Positions 16,115 to 24,262 of a DNA stretch of 64,000 nucleotides are shown here, in pieces. This stretch comes from Desulfovibrio sp. (lineage in GTDB: Bacteria; Desulfobacterota; Desulfovibrionia; Desulfovibrionales; Desulfovibrionaceae): positions 33,849 through 97,848 of the forward strand of contig JACRDI010000009.1 in NCBI GenBank assembly GCA_016218665.1. Direction: 5' to 3'. The notes under the pieces were generated by a model. That model worked only from the letters and a program-made list of their open reading frames with translations. It was not told where the DNA came from and did no database searches. Made by a program: the position numbers and the translations under genes. How positions within the stretch are numbered: position 1 is the stretch's first letter; each line of letters begins with the position of its first letter.

Positions 16115-16853
16115 ATGTGCGGTCGGCCAACCCAAGCGCCGCCTTCCGGCAAGCGTCCGTTCTCGAATGGGCGTGGCGCGGGCCTGTTCCTCTCCGCCGG
16201 TGTGCATCTGCTCCTGTGCTGCGCCCTGGCTGTGACGCTTTCCTCCATGTCGGCGTCGGGATTGACGCCGTTTTTGGTTGTGGGTTTCGCGGAGAGTGCC
16301 GGAGCGCACGGCGGGGATAGTCTCGCCGTTGCAGGACGCGTCAGGTCCGGAACCAAAGCAGACGCATCCATCGATGCGCCCAGGTCCGCGTCCCAACCTG
16401 ACCCCCGTCCCCCGTGCTCCTGAAGCGGGCCAAGCGGATTCGCGCACTGCGCTTGCCGCAGTTTCGACAGAAAGCAGTGTGAGAAGGACAGGTAACGAAA
16501 CGGGAACCAGTGGAAGCGCAGGGGCTGGCGGAGGAATGTCTCCCGGCAACGGCGCGGGCCAGGGCGGCGCGACAGTGGATAGCATGCCCGTGGCCGTGAA
16601 GCGGGTGAAGCCGATCTATCCTGAGGAGGCGCGGCGGCGAGGCATCACCGGGCGGGTGATCCTGCGGGTCCAAATCGACGCCGCAGGAAACGTTCGCGAA
16701 ATGCTCGTCCAATCTGCCGAACCCCCTGGAGTCTTCGAAGTGCCGGCTGTGGAGGCCATGCGGAAGTGGCGCTTTAAGCCGGCGCTGCTTGTGGGGAAAC
16801 CTGCTGTGTCCTGGCTCTTGCTGCCGATTCGTTTCGCCCTGGAGGACTTGTAG
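16115..16853 (+). pseudogene. tonB: TonB-like energy transducer split by a frameshift
   Basis: Two overlapping frames together make one TonB protein. The first (16115 to a stop at 16423) encodes an N-terminal cytoplasmic segment and one membrane span (LFLSAGVHLLLCCALAVTL). The second, shifted by one base and open to 16853, encodes a linker and a full TonB C-terminal domain (VKPIYPEEARRRGITGRV... MRKWRFKPA). The only usable start in the second frame (TTG 16278) would give a protein without a membrane anchor, which would not work as TonB. The switch falls near two C-runs (gacccccgtcccccg, about 16400-16416), a common place for slippage or sequencing error. It directly follows btuD, so it would energise the B12 receptor. 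Whether it is a true mutation or an artefact cannot be told here. Confidence 0.7.
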
Positions 16854-17402
16854 GTCTTGTCGGTTACATGGGGGAACGCAGGGAGTTTGTGCGGAGGTGT
16901 CTGTTCTCCGTTGGGATGCCGAGGTCGCGCAGGGGAAAGAGTAGGCTTTGTCCAGCGGTATTTCTAGATAATCAGGATGGCGACGAATTCCGTTCCGCTC
17001 CGTTCCGCTCCGGGTTCTCGTCTAACGCGTGCGCGCCCTCGCGCGCGCGAAAGGCAAAGGCGAATACAATAAAGACATCGGAACGGATCGGAACGGGATA
17101 TGTAAACCCTTCTTGATTTAAGAAAAGAAGAAAAGGAAGAATCTTACGCGCGCGCGTTGGGCTCCGGCTTGGCCCGGGCACGCATCTAATCGACCTCCAG
17201 AGCCTGGGGGAGGTGTCGTTGCGGGCACATACGCCCTTGACGTGCCGCCAGCCCCACTCACGGCCGATTAACCATCGAATTACGGCACCCCCAATTGAAC
17301 CGGCGACTAGCTCACGGCTCTCTCATACCCCGCTCTGGGCACTTGCCTTGCCGCCTTGCCGTGGTGTGTACTGTCTGCATCACAGCCAAAAGGAGATTTC
17401 AA
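16854..17402. other. Non-coding left margin of the accessory island
   Basis: No credible gene is seen in this 550-base stretch. Short open frames occur on both strands but lack ribosome sites and protein-like composition. It contains the iteron-like inverted repeat at 16990-17096, an alternating CGCGCG tract near 17150 and an AT-rich A/G run (17115-17140). The change in base composition marks the passage from the B12 operon into the island. Confidence 0.5.
16990..17096. repeat. Iteron-like inverted repeat with 18-base arms
   Basis: The left arm CCGTTCCGCTCCGTTCCG (16990-17007) is internally two copies of a 10-base unit, CGTTCCGCTC. The right arm (17079-17096), read in reverse complement, is CCGTTCCGATCCGTTCCG, matching at 17 of 18 positions. 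About 70 bases separate the arms and include a CGCGCG-rich run. The arrangement resembles iterons at a plasmid origin or a multi-dimer operator. No known origin type is recognised. Confidence 0.6.
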
Positions 17403-18134
17403 ATGGGCATAAGCGGGCCAACAGCGTTTATCGCGGCACAAATTCAGCGTGACATGCCGCAGGATGGCACGGGCTCTGTCAGCACGGCCAGCCTGGCCAA
17501 TGCCGCTGGCACAGAGATTGAGGGACTGAAGGGGTGTCTTGCTGACGCAATCTCAGAGTTGTCGCTTCGCTTGCCTGAATCTCTATTCTCTGGCGAGGTT
17601 CAAGGCGACCGCGTTGTGCTTGAGCGGAAGCCCGCACCTCAAGGACTCATCGCGTTCGTGCCGGCGGCAGGCGCGGCTCAATCTTCAACTGCCAAGGCGT
17701 CGCGTGAAGTTGATCCGGAAGTTGTGTCCCAACTCATGGCTTCGGCTGTTTCGTATGGAGATCGGCAGGACGTAGCCGGGCGCCGCTGCCTTGTGACGGC
17801 ATTGGCCAAGCGCCCAGCCGACGAAGTCGAAGCGATACTGGGTAGCGCGCTCTGGACCAAGAAGAAGCAGGGCATCCGCTTTTGGGCGGCAGCAACGAAG
17901 CGTCTCAGGGAAGCAGCTGATGACGTGGCTTGGGCAAAGCGCCTCGGGGAAGCAGAAGATTGTATGAATGAGCAGCAGTCAAATATTAAGATGCTCGCTG
18001 TGTTGCACGCCAAGGATGATGAGGCCAGAATGATTGAGGCATCGCTTGCTGCCGGCGTGCTTCCGAGCCGTGTCCGAGCGGTTATCGTGCAACGAAAGCT
18101 CGAAAAAGAGGCCAAAGAGCAAAATACGAAATGA
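17403..18134 (+). CDS. Unrecognised island protein, 243 residues
   Basis: I do not recognise this family. The ATG at 17403 has AAGGAG eight bases upstream, which favours it over an earlier in-frame start. There is no signal peptide or membrane span. The N-terminal 80 residues are rich in small residues. The C-terminal 140 residues are charged and probably helical (REVDPEVVSQLMASAVSYGD; LEKEAKEQNTK at the end). A good bidirectional-looking terminator follows, shared with the convergent gene at 18169-19092. It lies at the left end of the island. A structural or replication role for a mobile element is possible but unsupported. Confidence 0.55.
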   Translation: MGISGPTAFIAAQIQRDMPQDGTGSVSTASLANAAGTEIEGLKGCLADAISELSLRLPESLFSGEVQGDRVVLERKPAPQGLIAFVPAAGAAQSSTAKASREVDPEVVSQLMASAVSYGDRQDVAGRRCLVTALAKRPADEVEAILGSALWTKKKQGIRFWAAATKRLREAADDVAWAKRLGEAEDCMNEQQSNIKMLAVLHAKDDEARMIEASLAAGVLPSRVRAVIVQRKLEKEAKEQNTK

Positions 18135-18141
18135 GTAAGCG

Positions 18142-18170
18142 AAAAGGCGGGGTTCCCCCCGCCCTTTCTT
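18142..18170 (+). terminator. Intrinsic terminator between convergent island genes
   Basis: A 7-bp stem (GGCGGGG / CCCCGCC) with a TTCC loop is preceded by AAAA and followed by CTTTCTT. It lies exactly between two convergent stop codons, so it can serve both strands. Confidence 0.8.
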
Positions 18171-19092
18171 AGCGCTCCACTACGTTCTCGCCAACTCTCG
18201 GCGCCCCTGGCGCTTCTGTGCGAATGAAAAACTGGGCCACCGTCCAGTCCTCATTTGTTACGAGCTTCCCGTTTTGAGAGTAGCCATTACGCCAAGTCTG
18301 CCGAGCCGATTCCGGCTTGCGGCGGCTATCCCAAGCTGCACCGAAAGGTCGCACCGGGGCGCTCTTGGTCGCTTCCCGTACCAGGGCGGGCGTGAAATCA
18401 ACGTACTTACGTTGGCGGTACTGCTCGGCTACCTTTGATGCGAAGCGGAGCGAGCTTTCAGAGATACGCTCCGGCTTCCAGCCAGTACCCCATGCGCAAG
18501 TGAAACGCTCCTCCGTCTCGCGGATAAGCGCAGCAGGAAGAAATCCCGCGAGGACAACCCCAGCGTTCCGGACAAACGAGACGATTTCGGAACCGCCTGG
18601 GCGCGCGAACTGGCCGTTCGGCCACAGGTGCCCGAGCTGCCGCCACGGCGCCACGATGGGGTCGACACGTGGGGCGAGGAAGCCGCAGATCGGGCGCATC
18701 TGCACGGTGACGTTGCCGAGCGTGTCGGACCAGCCCCCTATCAGTTCAACGGCGTCGAAGGAGGCAAGCGAGTAGTATACACTCGGCACATCGGAAAGGC
18801 TCATGTCGATGCCGATAGGCAAGCTCGTCAGGCTTGCGGCTATTTCGTGGCTTGGCGGCAGGTACTCGGCATGCTGCACGAGCCCACGCTGCACCTTCAT
18901 GATGACGCGCAGCGCCGTGCGGTGCGGTGCGCCACGAAGGTCGAGACAGCCCTCGACTGCGAGCGGGTAGCCTTCCCGGCGAACGACGATTTGCCGGGTG
19001 TTCACTGCCCGGCAGGGCTTCCCCGTGCGCCTCGACAGGCCAGGCAGCATGATGGGTTTCTTGAGTGTGACGAGGGCGAGTTCGTCGATCAT
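18169..19092 (-). CDS. Unrecognised island protein, 307 residues
   Basis: I recognise no domain in this protein. The ATG has a clear AAGGAGAGG site upstream. The sequence opens MIDELALVTLKKPIML and contains a mixture of short hydrophobic and charged segments, with no signal peptide, Walker motif, HxH nicking motif or nuclease signature that I can see. The C-terminal third is basic (AAWDSRRKPESARQTWRNGY). It converges with the 243-residue gene and shares its terminator. The opening resembles some filamentous-phage replication proteins only superficially, and the catalytic residues of such proteins are not visible. Confidence 0.6.
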   Translation of the reverse strand: MIDELALVTLKKPIMLPGLSRRTGKPCRAVNTRQIVVRREGYPLAVEGCLDLRGAPHRTALRVIMKVQRGLVQHAEYLPPSHEIAASLTSLPIGIDMSLSDVPSVYYSLASFDAVELIGGWSDTLGNVTVQMRPICGFLAPRVDPIVAPWRQLGHLWPNGQFARPGGSEIVSFVRNAGVVLAGFLPAALIRETEERFTCAWGTGWKPERISESSLRFASKVAEQYRQRKYVDFTPALVREATKSAPVRPFGAAWDSRRKPESARQTWRNGYSQNGKLVTNEDWTVAQFFIRTEAPGAPRVGENVVER

Positions 19093-19647
19093 GAGTCCTC
19101 TCCTTGTTGCAGGTCAAAAGGGATCACGATCTCTCGAACTCTCGCAGAAAAATCTAGATCAGAAATTCACGAAATGACGGTTTCGGGGTCTTGACTTCAG
19201 CACAGTGTCTCGGCGTTCAAAGAAAGATATTTTTCGTGTTCTCTTCGGCTAGACCATCGCAACGTACACGGTAGCACGAGCCCGACGCGCGGCAAGGCAA
19301 GCCCTTCCAGGGGCGGCTACGCCGCGCCTTGCCACGCGCCGCTTGCTCGTGCAGCGCATCGCTAGCGGGGCGACGGTCGAAGATGTTTCGCCTCCGGCGG
19401 GGGGCTCAAATCAAAGATGCTGTGGGGAGCGTGCCGGTCCGCTTCCGTGTCCCCAGCCACGCTGACGTGAGGGCCTTGGCATCGGAAACGCGCAGAGTAC
19501 TTTGGCGTTTGCGACGTGCCCCGGGTGGCTACCTTGTGAGTAGGGAATATTGCCCAATATGCTGAAGTTGATCACTTTTCCCTGGGCTCGCTTATGGCTT
19601 TGTGCTATGAAATGTTTCTCGAAACGCACAAAACATAAGGAGAAACC
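19093..19647. other. Island intergenic region with a long structured repeat
   Basis: No convincing gene is seen. The stretch contains the long inverted repeat at 19274-19352, a further GC-rich segment with several short self-complementary runs, and a small palindrome (ATATTGCCCAATAT, 19547-19560) about 90 bases before the next gene. A short open frame at 19329-19565 lacks a ribosome site and overlaps the hairpin. The structure would suit an untranslated RNA or regulatory leader. Confidence 0.45.
19274..19352. repeat. Long imperfect inverted repeat (about 25-27 base arms)
   Basis: Arm 1 (19274-19298) starts GCACGAGCCCGACGCG and ends GGCAAGGC. Arm 2 (19326-19352), in reverse complement, starts GCACGAGCAAGCGGCG and ends GGCAAGGC. 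The arms pair along nearly their whole length with a few mismatches and enclose about 27 bases. No T-run follows. It could be a structured RNA, a REP/MITE-like remnant or a recombination site. Confidence 0.6.
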
Positions 19648-20133
19648 ATGGACTGGATTCTCATCTGCAGCGGCCTTCTCATAGCCATCATAATTCTGCG
19701 CCAGCGTGGCCAGGAATCGGATGCGGAGGTATACGCGCCAATTCGCGTGGACTCGGACGACAGTCACACCTCTGGCGCCATCTTCGGCACAAGCGTCTTG
19801 ATGGACGAAAGCTCGTGCAGCTTGAGCGACGACAACTGGCCAACCAGCAGAATGATGGACGACAGCCCCGTATCCATCGGCTACAAGTCGGATACCAGCA
19901 CGGATACGAGCCGATGGACGGACCCAATGTATGCGTACGAGCTGGATAATATCTACCACTGTACGCTCATTGATCCCACCCACCACGACGACAGCTTTTC
20001 AAGCTCGTCCGACGACAACTGGTTGAGCAGCACGACAAACTTCGACGACTCGTTCTCGTCGAGTAGCTCCGACGATGCTTGGTCCAGCAGCGGCTTCGAC
20101 GATTCCTTTTCGTCAAGCGGCTTCAATGACTAG
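19648..20133 (+). CDS. Membrane-anchored Ser/Asp-rich repeat protein, unknown family
   Basis: This 161-residue protein has one N-terminal membrane span (WILICSGLLIAIIIL) directly followed by a short basic segment, consistent with anchoring and cytoplasmic exposure of the rest. The remainder is dominated by Ser and Asp. The last 55 residues carry three copies of a (H/F)DDSFSSS motif, two of them followed by DD-x-W. AAGGAG precedes the ATG at a good distance, and a terminator follows. I know of no named family with this pattern. The acidic, low-complexity tail could bind metals or nucleic-acid-binding proteins, but this is speculation. It is the last of three unrecognised genes before the defence genes. 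Confidence 0.6.
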   Translation: MDWILICSGLLIAIIILRQRGQESDAEVYAPIRVDSDDSHTSGAIFGTSVLMDESSCSLSDDNWPTSRMMDDSPVSIGYKSDTSTDTSRWTDPMYAYELDNIYHCTLIDPTHHDDSFSSSSDDNWLSSTTNFDDSFSSSSSDDAWSSSGFDDSFSSSGFND

Positions 20134-20170
20134 CTGAAAGATACTCTTGCCGTACCGAGACGGCACAAAG

Positions 20171-20198
20171 AAAGGGGGCCTTGCGGCCCCATTTTGTC
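20171..20198 (+). terminator. Intrinsic terminator after the Ser/Asp-rich gene
   Basis: A 6-bp stem (GGGGCC / GGCCCC) with a TTGC loop is followed by ATTTTGTCT. It lies about 40 bases past the stop codon. A similar stem (GGGGGCC-TTGT-GGCCCCC) occurs at the other end of the island, at 30306-30323. Confidence 0.75.
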
Positions 20199-20200
20199 TC

Positions 20201-20558
20201 ATTGTTTCAGCGCCAGACACGATCGCAGGTCGCCTAGTAGCCAGATGTTTTCGGTCTGGGGTAGGGCAGCATGGCAAACGAGTGTTCAAAGTGGGGCCAA
20301 CACAAGGTGGGGACCCCGTCGGCCAGAGTCCGCAGAGGTCTTTAGGGAAGGGGGAGCAATAGCCTCTAAGGCCGACTAGACCGCCATCGCAAGATCGGAA
20401 ATGAGGGGGGCTTCTTTCTTTGGTCCATTTGGTGCGGGATTAATTTAGACGTTGCTCCAGATCGGGAAAAATAGAATTCAATAGTATCCGTGGGTTACTA
20501 TGATGCTACTGGCAGAGCTGGGGCTGGCGGAGTCGCGCCTGCTGTTGCAGCCCTAAGG
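20201..20558. other. Intergenic stretch with no recognised feature
   Basis: No gene, repeat or regulatory element could be supported. It separates the plus-strand Ser/Asp-rich gene from the 3' end of the minus-strand protease gene and is less GC-rich than the flanking chromosome. Confidence 0.4.
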
Positions 20559-23108
20559 TTACCAGGCTGGAACCGTTACGGTCGACTCCACCGCCAGAGC
20601 CACTGGAGTGTAAATGTCCACGTCTTGCTCTGGCGAGTGCAGGGAGACGATTAAGGAGTATCGTGCAGATTTGTTCCAATGGCCGAGCCAAGCGCGTTCA
20701 CGCCACCACCCGATGACCGGATAGACACCTATCAGGTTGCATGCTGCCAGCTGTGCTCCCGGACCTTTCCAAATGTCAGAATGAATGGATCCTTTCGAAC
20801 GCCCATTCTTGCCGATGAGCCAGCGGTCACTCCCGCTAGTAGTCTCAGCTTCTTCTCCTTCGTCCCTGGCCGCCTTGTTTAGGCGAATCATGAACTGCCG
20901 TCTGTCTTCCAACTGGGTGTTCAGGTCGAACCGCAGGGCGTGGGATTGGTAGCGGTAGCGGTCTTTCCATCCCACTTCGCCTGGACCCGGTTCAATGAAG
21001 TACGACAAGGTGATTCGCAGGGTGACTTCCGCTTCCCCCAGGCCTTCCAAGACCACTTTCGGCCACGGGAGTTCATGCAGATGCATGTCCCTCGTGCGGT
21101 ATTCGGCCCTGTTTTCTTTCTTGTCGAATGGCTGAAGGGTTTCCTGCGCGATCAAGGTGAGGCTGTTCGATGCACAGTATAGGGCGCGTTGCAGATTGGG
21201 GACGCCATAACCGCACACTTTGAGCAGCTGGGCGTATTCTGTCTTGCTCTTGGAACCCAGGAAGGACTGCCGCATCTGCTCGGTCCAATCCGCCGAGTGA
21301 ATCATCAGGCCTCGAACGGTCTCAGGCCACGCCTGGGGGTATTGTGTCTGAATTTGTGCTGCCATCCACGCGGCCTGTGCGGTGGCAGCACTTGTGGCAT
21401 GGATGGTGTCGAACTGATGCCTTGTGGGTTGATGGCTCGTTGAGAGCAATGAGGTGTCATCACAGGTTGAGCAGAACCCTCTGCCATCTCGCACCACGTT
21501 GCCGCCTTCCATGAGGATGTCGGGCTTGCACGGCCACTTCTGATCCCAGGCATGTGAGGTGGAGCTAAAGGGCGAAAGCCCACCACTCGACGCTATGGGG
21601 CGATACTCCTCAAGGTCTGGGTCCGCCAAAAAAGTTTTTTCCGTATAAGCCCCTACGGTCAAGGCATTCCAGGACTGGGCAGGGTCTTGCGCAGAGCTGC
21701 GCAGATTGCTGTTTGGGTAATCCCCCCACCCATTCGGGTCCACATTGCCTGCAGAAACGATGATCAGGCGCTTTTCACCCTCGACGGAGGCTTGCTCAAC
21801 ATCTTGGGCAACCGCTCCTGGAGCAAGCTGCCCGATATCTAGACCCGATGCTAGTGCGTCCAAAGCGGCGGACCAGGAGGTTGGTCTACCTTGGTCGCGA
21901 CCATCATCGCTGGTTACTGCCAGACAATAGAGATGCCTGCGCTGTGGGGCTTTGATCTCTACACGACTTGTGGCTTGGGAAGTCAAATACCCGTAGAGAT
22001 TCTGGGCGTTTTCTTGGCCGTTCGGAGGAAGGATTTTCACAGACTCAAGGATGTGGCCGACGGAAACGGTGCCGTTGCCTTCGAGGGCCGACTGGAGATC
22101 GCCATAACCTGCCAGTCCACACATGAGGGTGCCGTGTCCATCATGGTCATGCACTCCCCAATCTGGATCGCAAGCATGGAGGTCTGCGTCCTCCAAAATG
22201 GGGGCGAGGAGCATGTGCCCGTTGTTTGCCCCTGTGTCCAGAATACTGACCGCAACTCCTGCTCCCGGGTTGACCTCCAGCCGGTCCAGAAGGCTCTGCG
22301 CCCATGCGACCTGCTCTTCGTTACGAAGGCCAGTCAAGAACCCCGGTGTCTCCTTTGCTCGGCGAAATTCAGCCAAGCAGTCGCTTGAGGCAAGCAGCGA
22401 CCCTAGTTGTTCCCGGTTGACATTGGCTAGCACCACTGTGCGTTCAGGGAACCGGAGAGAGCCCGTTTGTACCGGGATGTCTAACCGCTGTGCGGCTGCC
22501 CGAAATGTGGCTTCCACATCGGGAGCATCGCCGAGGAGCCAGATTTCACAAACGACAGGATCATTCCCCGGGAAGAGCGTTTTGTCGTCGGTCCAAAGTG
22601 CCTCTGCCAAGGCCAAGTGGATATCTTCCACACTCTCAACCAGTTCCCGATTCTTCGGCTTATCAGACTTTGGTGATTCTTCTTCCAAATACTGCCGGAC
22701 CCGTTCGATGAAAAATCCTTCTGTCCCGGCAGGAAGATACACCGTTGCTTTGGTGACAGGTGCAGGCTCCACGCCATCGATCGGCGTGACGGGGGTCTCT
22801 GTTCGCACATTCAACAGGCGGATGCCCTTTTTCAGATTCTCCAAACTCTCCGTTTTCAGGTCGCAGCTGGGGGCGCTTTCGAATTCGAGGTAGGTGCCTT
22901 GCCGAGTCGGGACGGCTACGGCGGTCCGGGCCACGCGTGCTTGCTTTGCTTGCTCCCAAGCCTGCTCCAATCGCTGCCTAATGAACGAGCCATGATGGAC
23001 CCGGTCACGTGGGGGGTAAGTTGGGGTACCCCTCCCCTTGCCTGTGCTTGTAAACAGTGTGGTTTCAGCAGGAGCAGCAAGGAATATATGCGTTCTTTCT
23101 TCGCTCAT
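20559..23108 (-). CDS. ietS: Subtilisin-like (S8) protease, IetS-type defence component
   Basis: This large protein of 849 residues carries an S8 subtilase core. The catalytic triad is visible: Asp291 in SILDTGANNGH, His325 in DGHGTLMCGLAGYG and Ser573 in HATSAATAQAAW, with the oxyanion Asn455 in SAGN. About 280 residues precede the protease core and about 260 follow it. There is no signal peptide, so it should act in the cytoplasm. It is translationally coupled (ATGA overlap) to the AAA ATPase gene upstream. An AAA ATPase plus S8 protease pair is the ietAS system, first named for plasmid exclusion in Agrobacterium and later reported as anti-phage. The sequence is visibly less GC-rich than the flanking genes, consistent with transfer. 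The triggering signal and targets are unknown. Confidence 0.82.
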   Translation of the reverse strand: MSEERTHIFLAAPAETTLFTSTGKGRGTPTYPPRDRVHHGSFIRQRLEQAWEQAKQARVARTAVAVPTRQGTYLEFESAPSCDLKTESLENLKKGIRLLNVRTETPVTPIDGVEPAPVTKATVYLPAGTEGFFIERVRQYLEEESPKSDKPKNRELVESVEDIHLALAEALWTDDKTLFPGNDPVVCEIWLLGDAPDVEATFRAAAQRLDIPVQTGSLRFPERTVVLANVNREQLGSLLASSDCLAEFRRAKETPGFLTGLRNEEQVAWAQSLLDRLEVNPGAGVAVSILDTGANNGHMLLAPILEDADLHACDPDWGVHDHDGHGTLMCGLAGYGDLQSALEGNGTVSVGHILESVKILPPNGQENAQNLYGYLTSQATSRVEIKAPQRRHLYCLAVTSDDGRDQGRPTSWSAALDALASGLDIGQLAPGAVAQDVEQASVEGEKRLIIVSAGNVDPNGWGDYPNSNLRSSAQDPAQSWNALTVGAYTEKTFLADPDLEEYRPIASSGGLSPFSSTSHAWDQKWPCKPDILMEGGNVVRDGRGFCSTCDDTSLLSTSHQPTRHQFDTIHATSAATAQAAWMAAQIQTQYPQAWPETVRGLMIHSADWTEQMRQSFLGSKSKTEYAQLLKVCGYGVPNLQRALYCASNSLTLIAQETLQPFDKKENRAEYRTRDMHLHELPWPKVVLEGLGEAEVTLRITLSYFIEPGPGEVGWKDRYRYQSHALRFDLNTQLEDRRQFMIRLNKAARDEGEEAETTSGSDRWLIGKNGRSKGSIHSDIWKGPGAQLAACNLIGVYPVIGWWRERAWLGHWNKSARYSLIVSLHSPEQDVDIYTPVALAVESTVTVPAW

Positions 23109-24082
23109 GCCCGTAGCGTGCTGTTGGTTTGCCCATACGCAGAGCGGCGTTCCTGAAGCATATTTTTCAGGGATGTCGCAGTGACTGACTTGCTGTCAGC
23201 CAATATGGCACTCTTTATCGCGTCATCGCAAGCCTGACCGATCTCGGCATGGCTGAGGCCTTTCGAGGCCTTGGTGAGCTCCCTGGAGGAGATTTGCTTC
23301 GGCTTGAAATTTCCCAGTCGATTGGCAATGAGGCTTTGCACTTCATCTGGTGATGGCAGCCCGTAGTAAAGGATGTCGTCAAATCGACGGAAAAGGGCTT
23401 GGTCCAATATGGCTGCATTGTTTGTAGCGGCGACGATCAAACCATCCGAGTCGTCCTGCTCAATGAGCTGGAGGAAGGTGTTCAGGACTCGGCGCATTTC
23501 TCCCACGTCATTTCCACGTCCGCGCTCTGCGCCGATGGCGTCAAATTCATCAAAAAGGTACACACCACGCTGTGCGCGGATGATGTCGAAAATTTGCCGT
23601 AGCTTGGCGCTGGTTTCTCCCATGAACTTGGTCACCAGCTTATCCATAAGAATGGTGTATAGGGGGAGCTTCAATTCGCCCGCCAGGACTGAGGCAGTCA
23701 TTGTTTTACCTGTGCCAGGCGGACCGGCAAGAAGAATCTTGCGCCTGTTGGAGAGGCCGTGCTTACGCAGTTTGTCCTGCTTACGATATTCCCGGATGAC
23801 CCGGTCGATGCGTTGGCGTTTCTCGTCCGCGAGGACTATATCCGCAATCCTGAATGACGGGGTCGCGGCAAGGATGAGGTCTGAAAATTCACGATTGAAG
23901 GGGATAACCTTCCGAGGGGTCGCTCTGGCCTTGTCGACCAGATCTCGGATGTCGTGAGCGGCAGCAGCGTGCCCCTGCTTGGCCTCATGCGCGGCGACCT
24001 GGAGAGCGATAGCGAAAAAACGCTCCCTGTCGTTGTCGCAATGTGACCGGATCAGCGACTTAATGTGCTCCGCAGTTGCCAT
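23105..24082 (-). CDS. ietA: AAA ATPase, IetA-type defence component
   Basis: This 325-residue AAA ATPase has Walker A GPPGTGKT at residues 120-127 and Walker B (VYLFDEFDAIG) with the catalytic Asp-Glu at 178-179, followed by sensor 1 (ATNN) and an arginine-finger region (LFRRFDD). It resembles single-domain ATPases of the spastin/FtsH/26S group. The ATG at 24082 has GAGGGG upstream; the open frame extends 49 codons further without similarity or ribosome site. The stop overlaps the start of the protease gene. In the ietAS pair it presumably controls or delivers substrates to the protease. Confidence 0.82.
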   Translation of the reverse strand: MATAEHIKSLIRSHCDNDRERFFAIALQVAAHEAKQGHAAAAHDIRDLVDKARATPRKVIPFNREFSDLILAATPSFRIADIVLADEKRQRIDRVIREYRKQDKLRKHGLSNRRKILLAGPPGTGKTMTASVLAGELKLPLYTILMDKLVTKFMGETSAKLRQIFDIIRAQRGVYLFDEFDAIGAERGRGNDVGEMRRVLNTFLQLIEQDDSDGLIVAATNNAAILDQALFRRFDDILYYGLPSPDEVQSLIANRLGNFKPKQISSRELTKASKGLSHAEIGQACDDAIKSAILADSKSVTATSLKNMLQERRSAYGQTNSTLRA

Positions 24083-24262
24083 GGCATGCCCCTCTACTTC
24101 GGGAACCGATATCACTGGCTGGCAAATTTCTCCAGTTGAATGTTTCCGCTTCCCTAGTGGCATGATAGCATATCCACCTTGACGGTCACGACATGGCAAA
24201 GGGCGGGCCATGGCGCGCGGCGCAGGCACCCAGTTAAATTTTCTGCCTTGCTTGTACGTGGC

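Noticed and set aside
19547..19560. ATATTGCCCAATAT as a second copy of the His-rich promoter repeat
   Set aside because: The half-sites agree but the spacing is two bases rather than four, and the contexts are unrelated, so a shared regulator is not supported.
19329..19565. Small plus-strand frame of 78 codons
   Set aside because: No ribosome site, overlaps the long hairpin and ends in a palindrome. The product is Arg-rich with no protein-like pattern.
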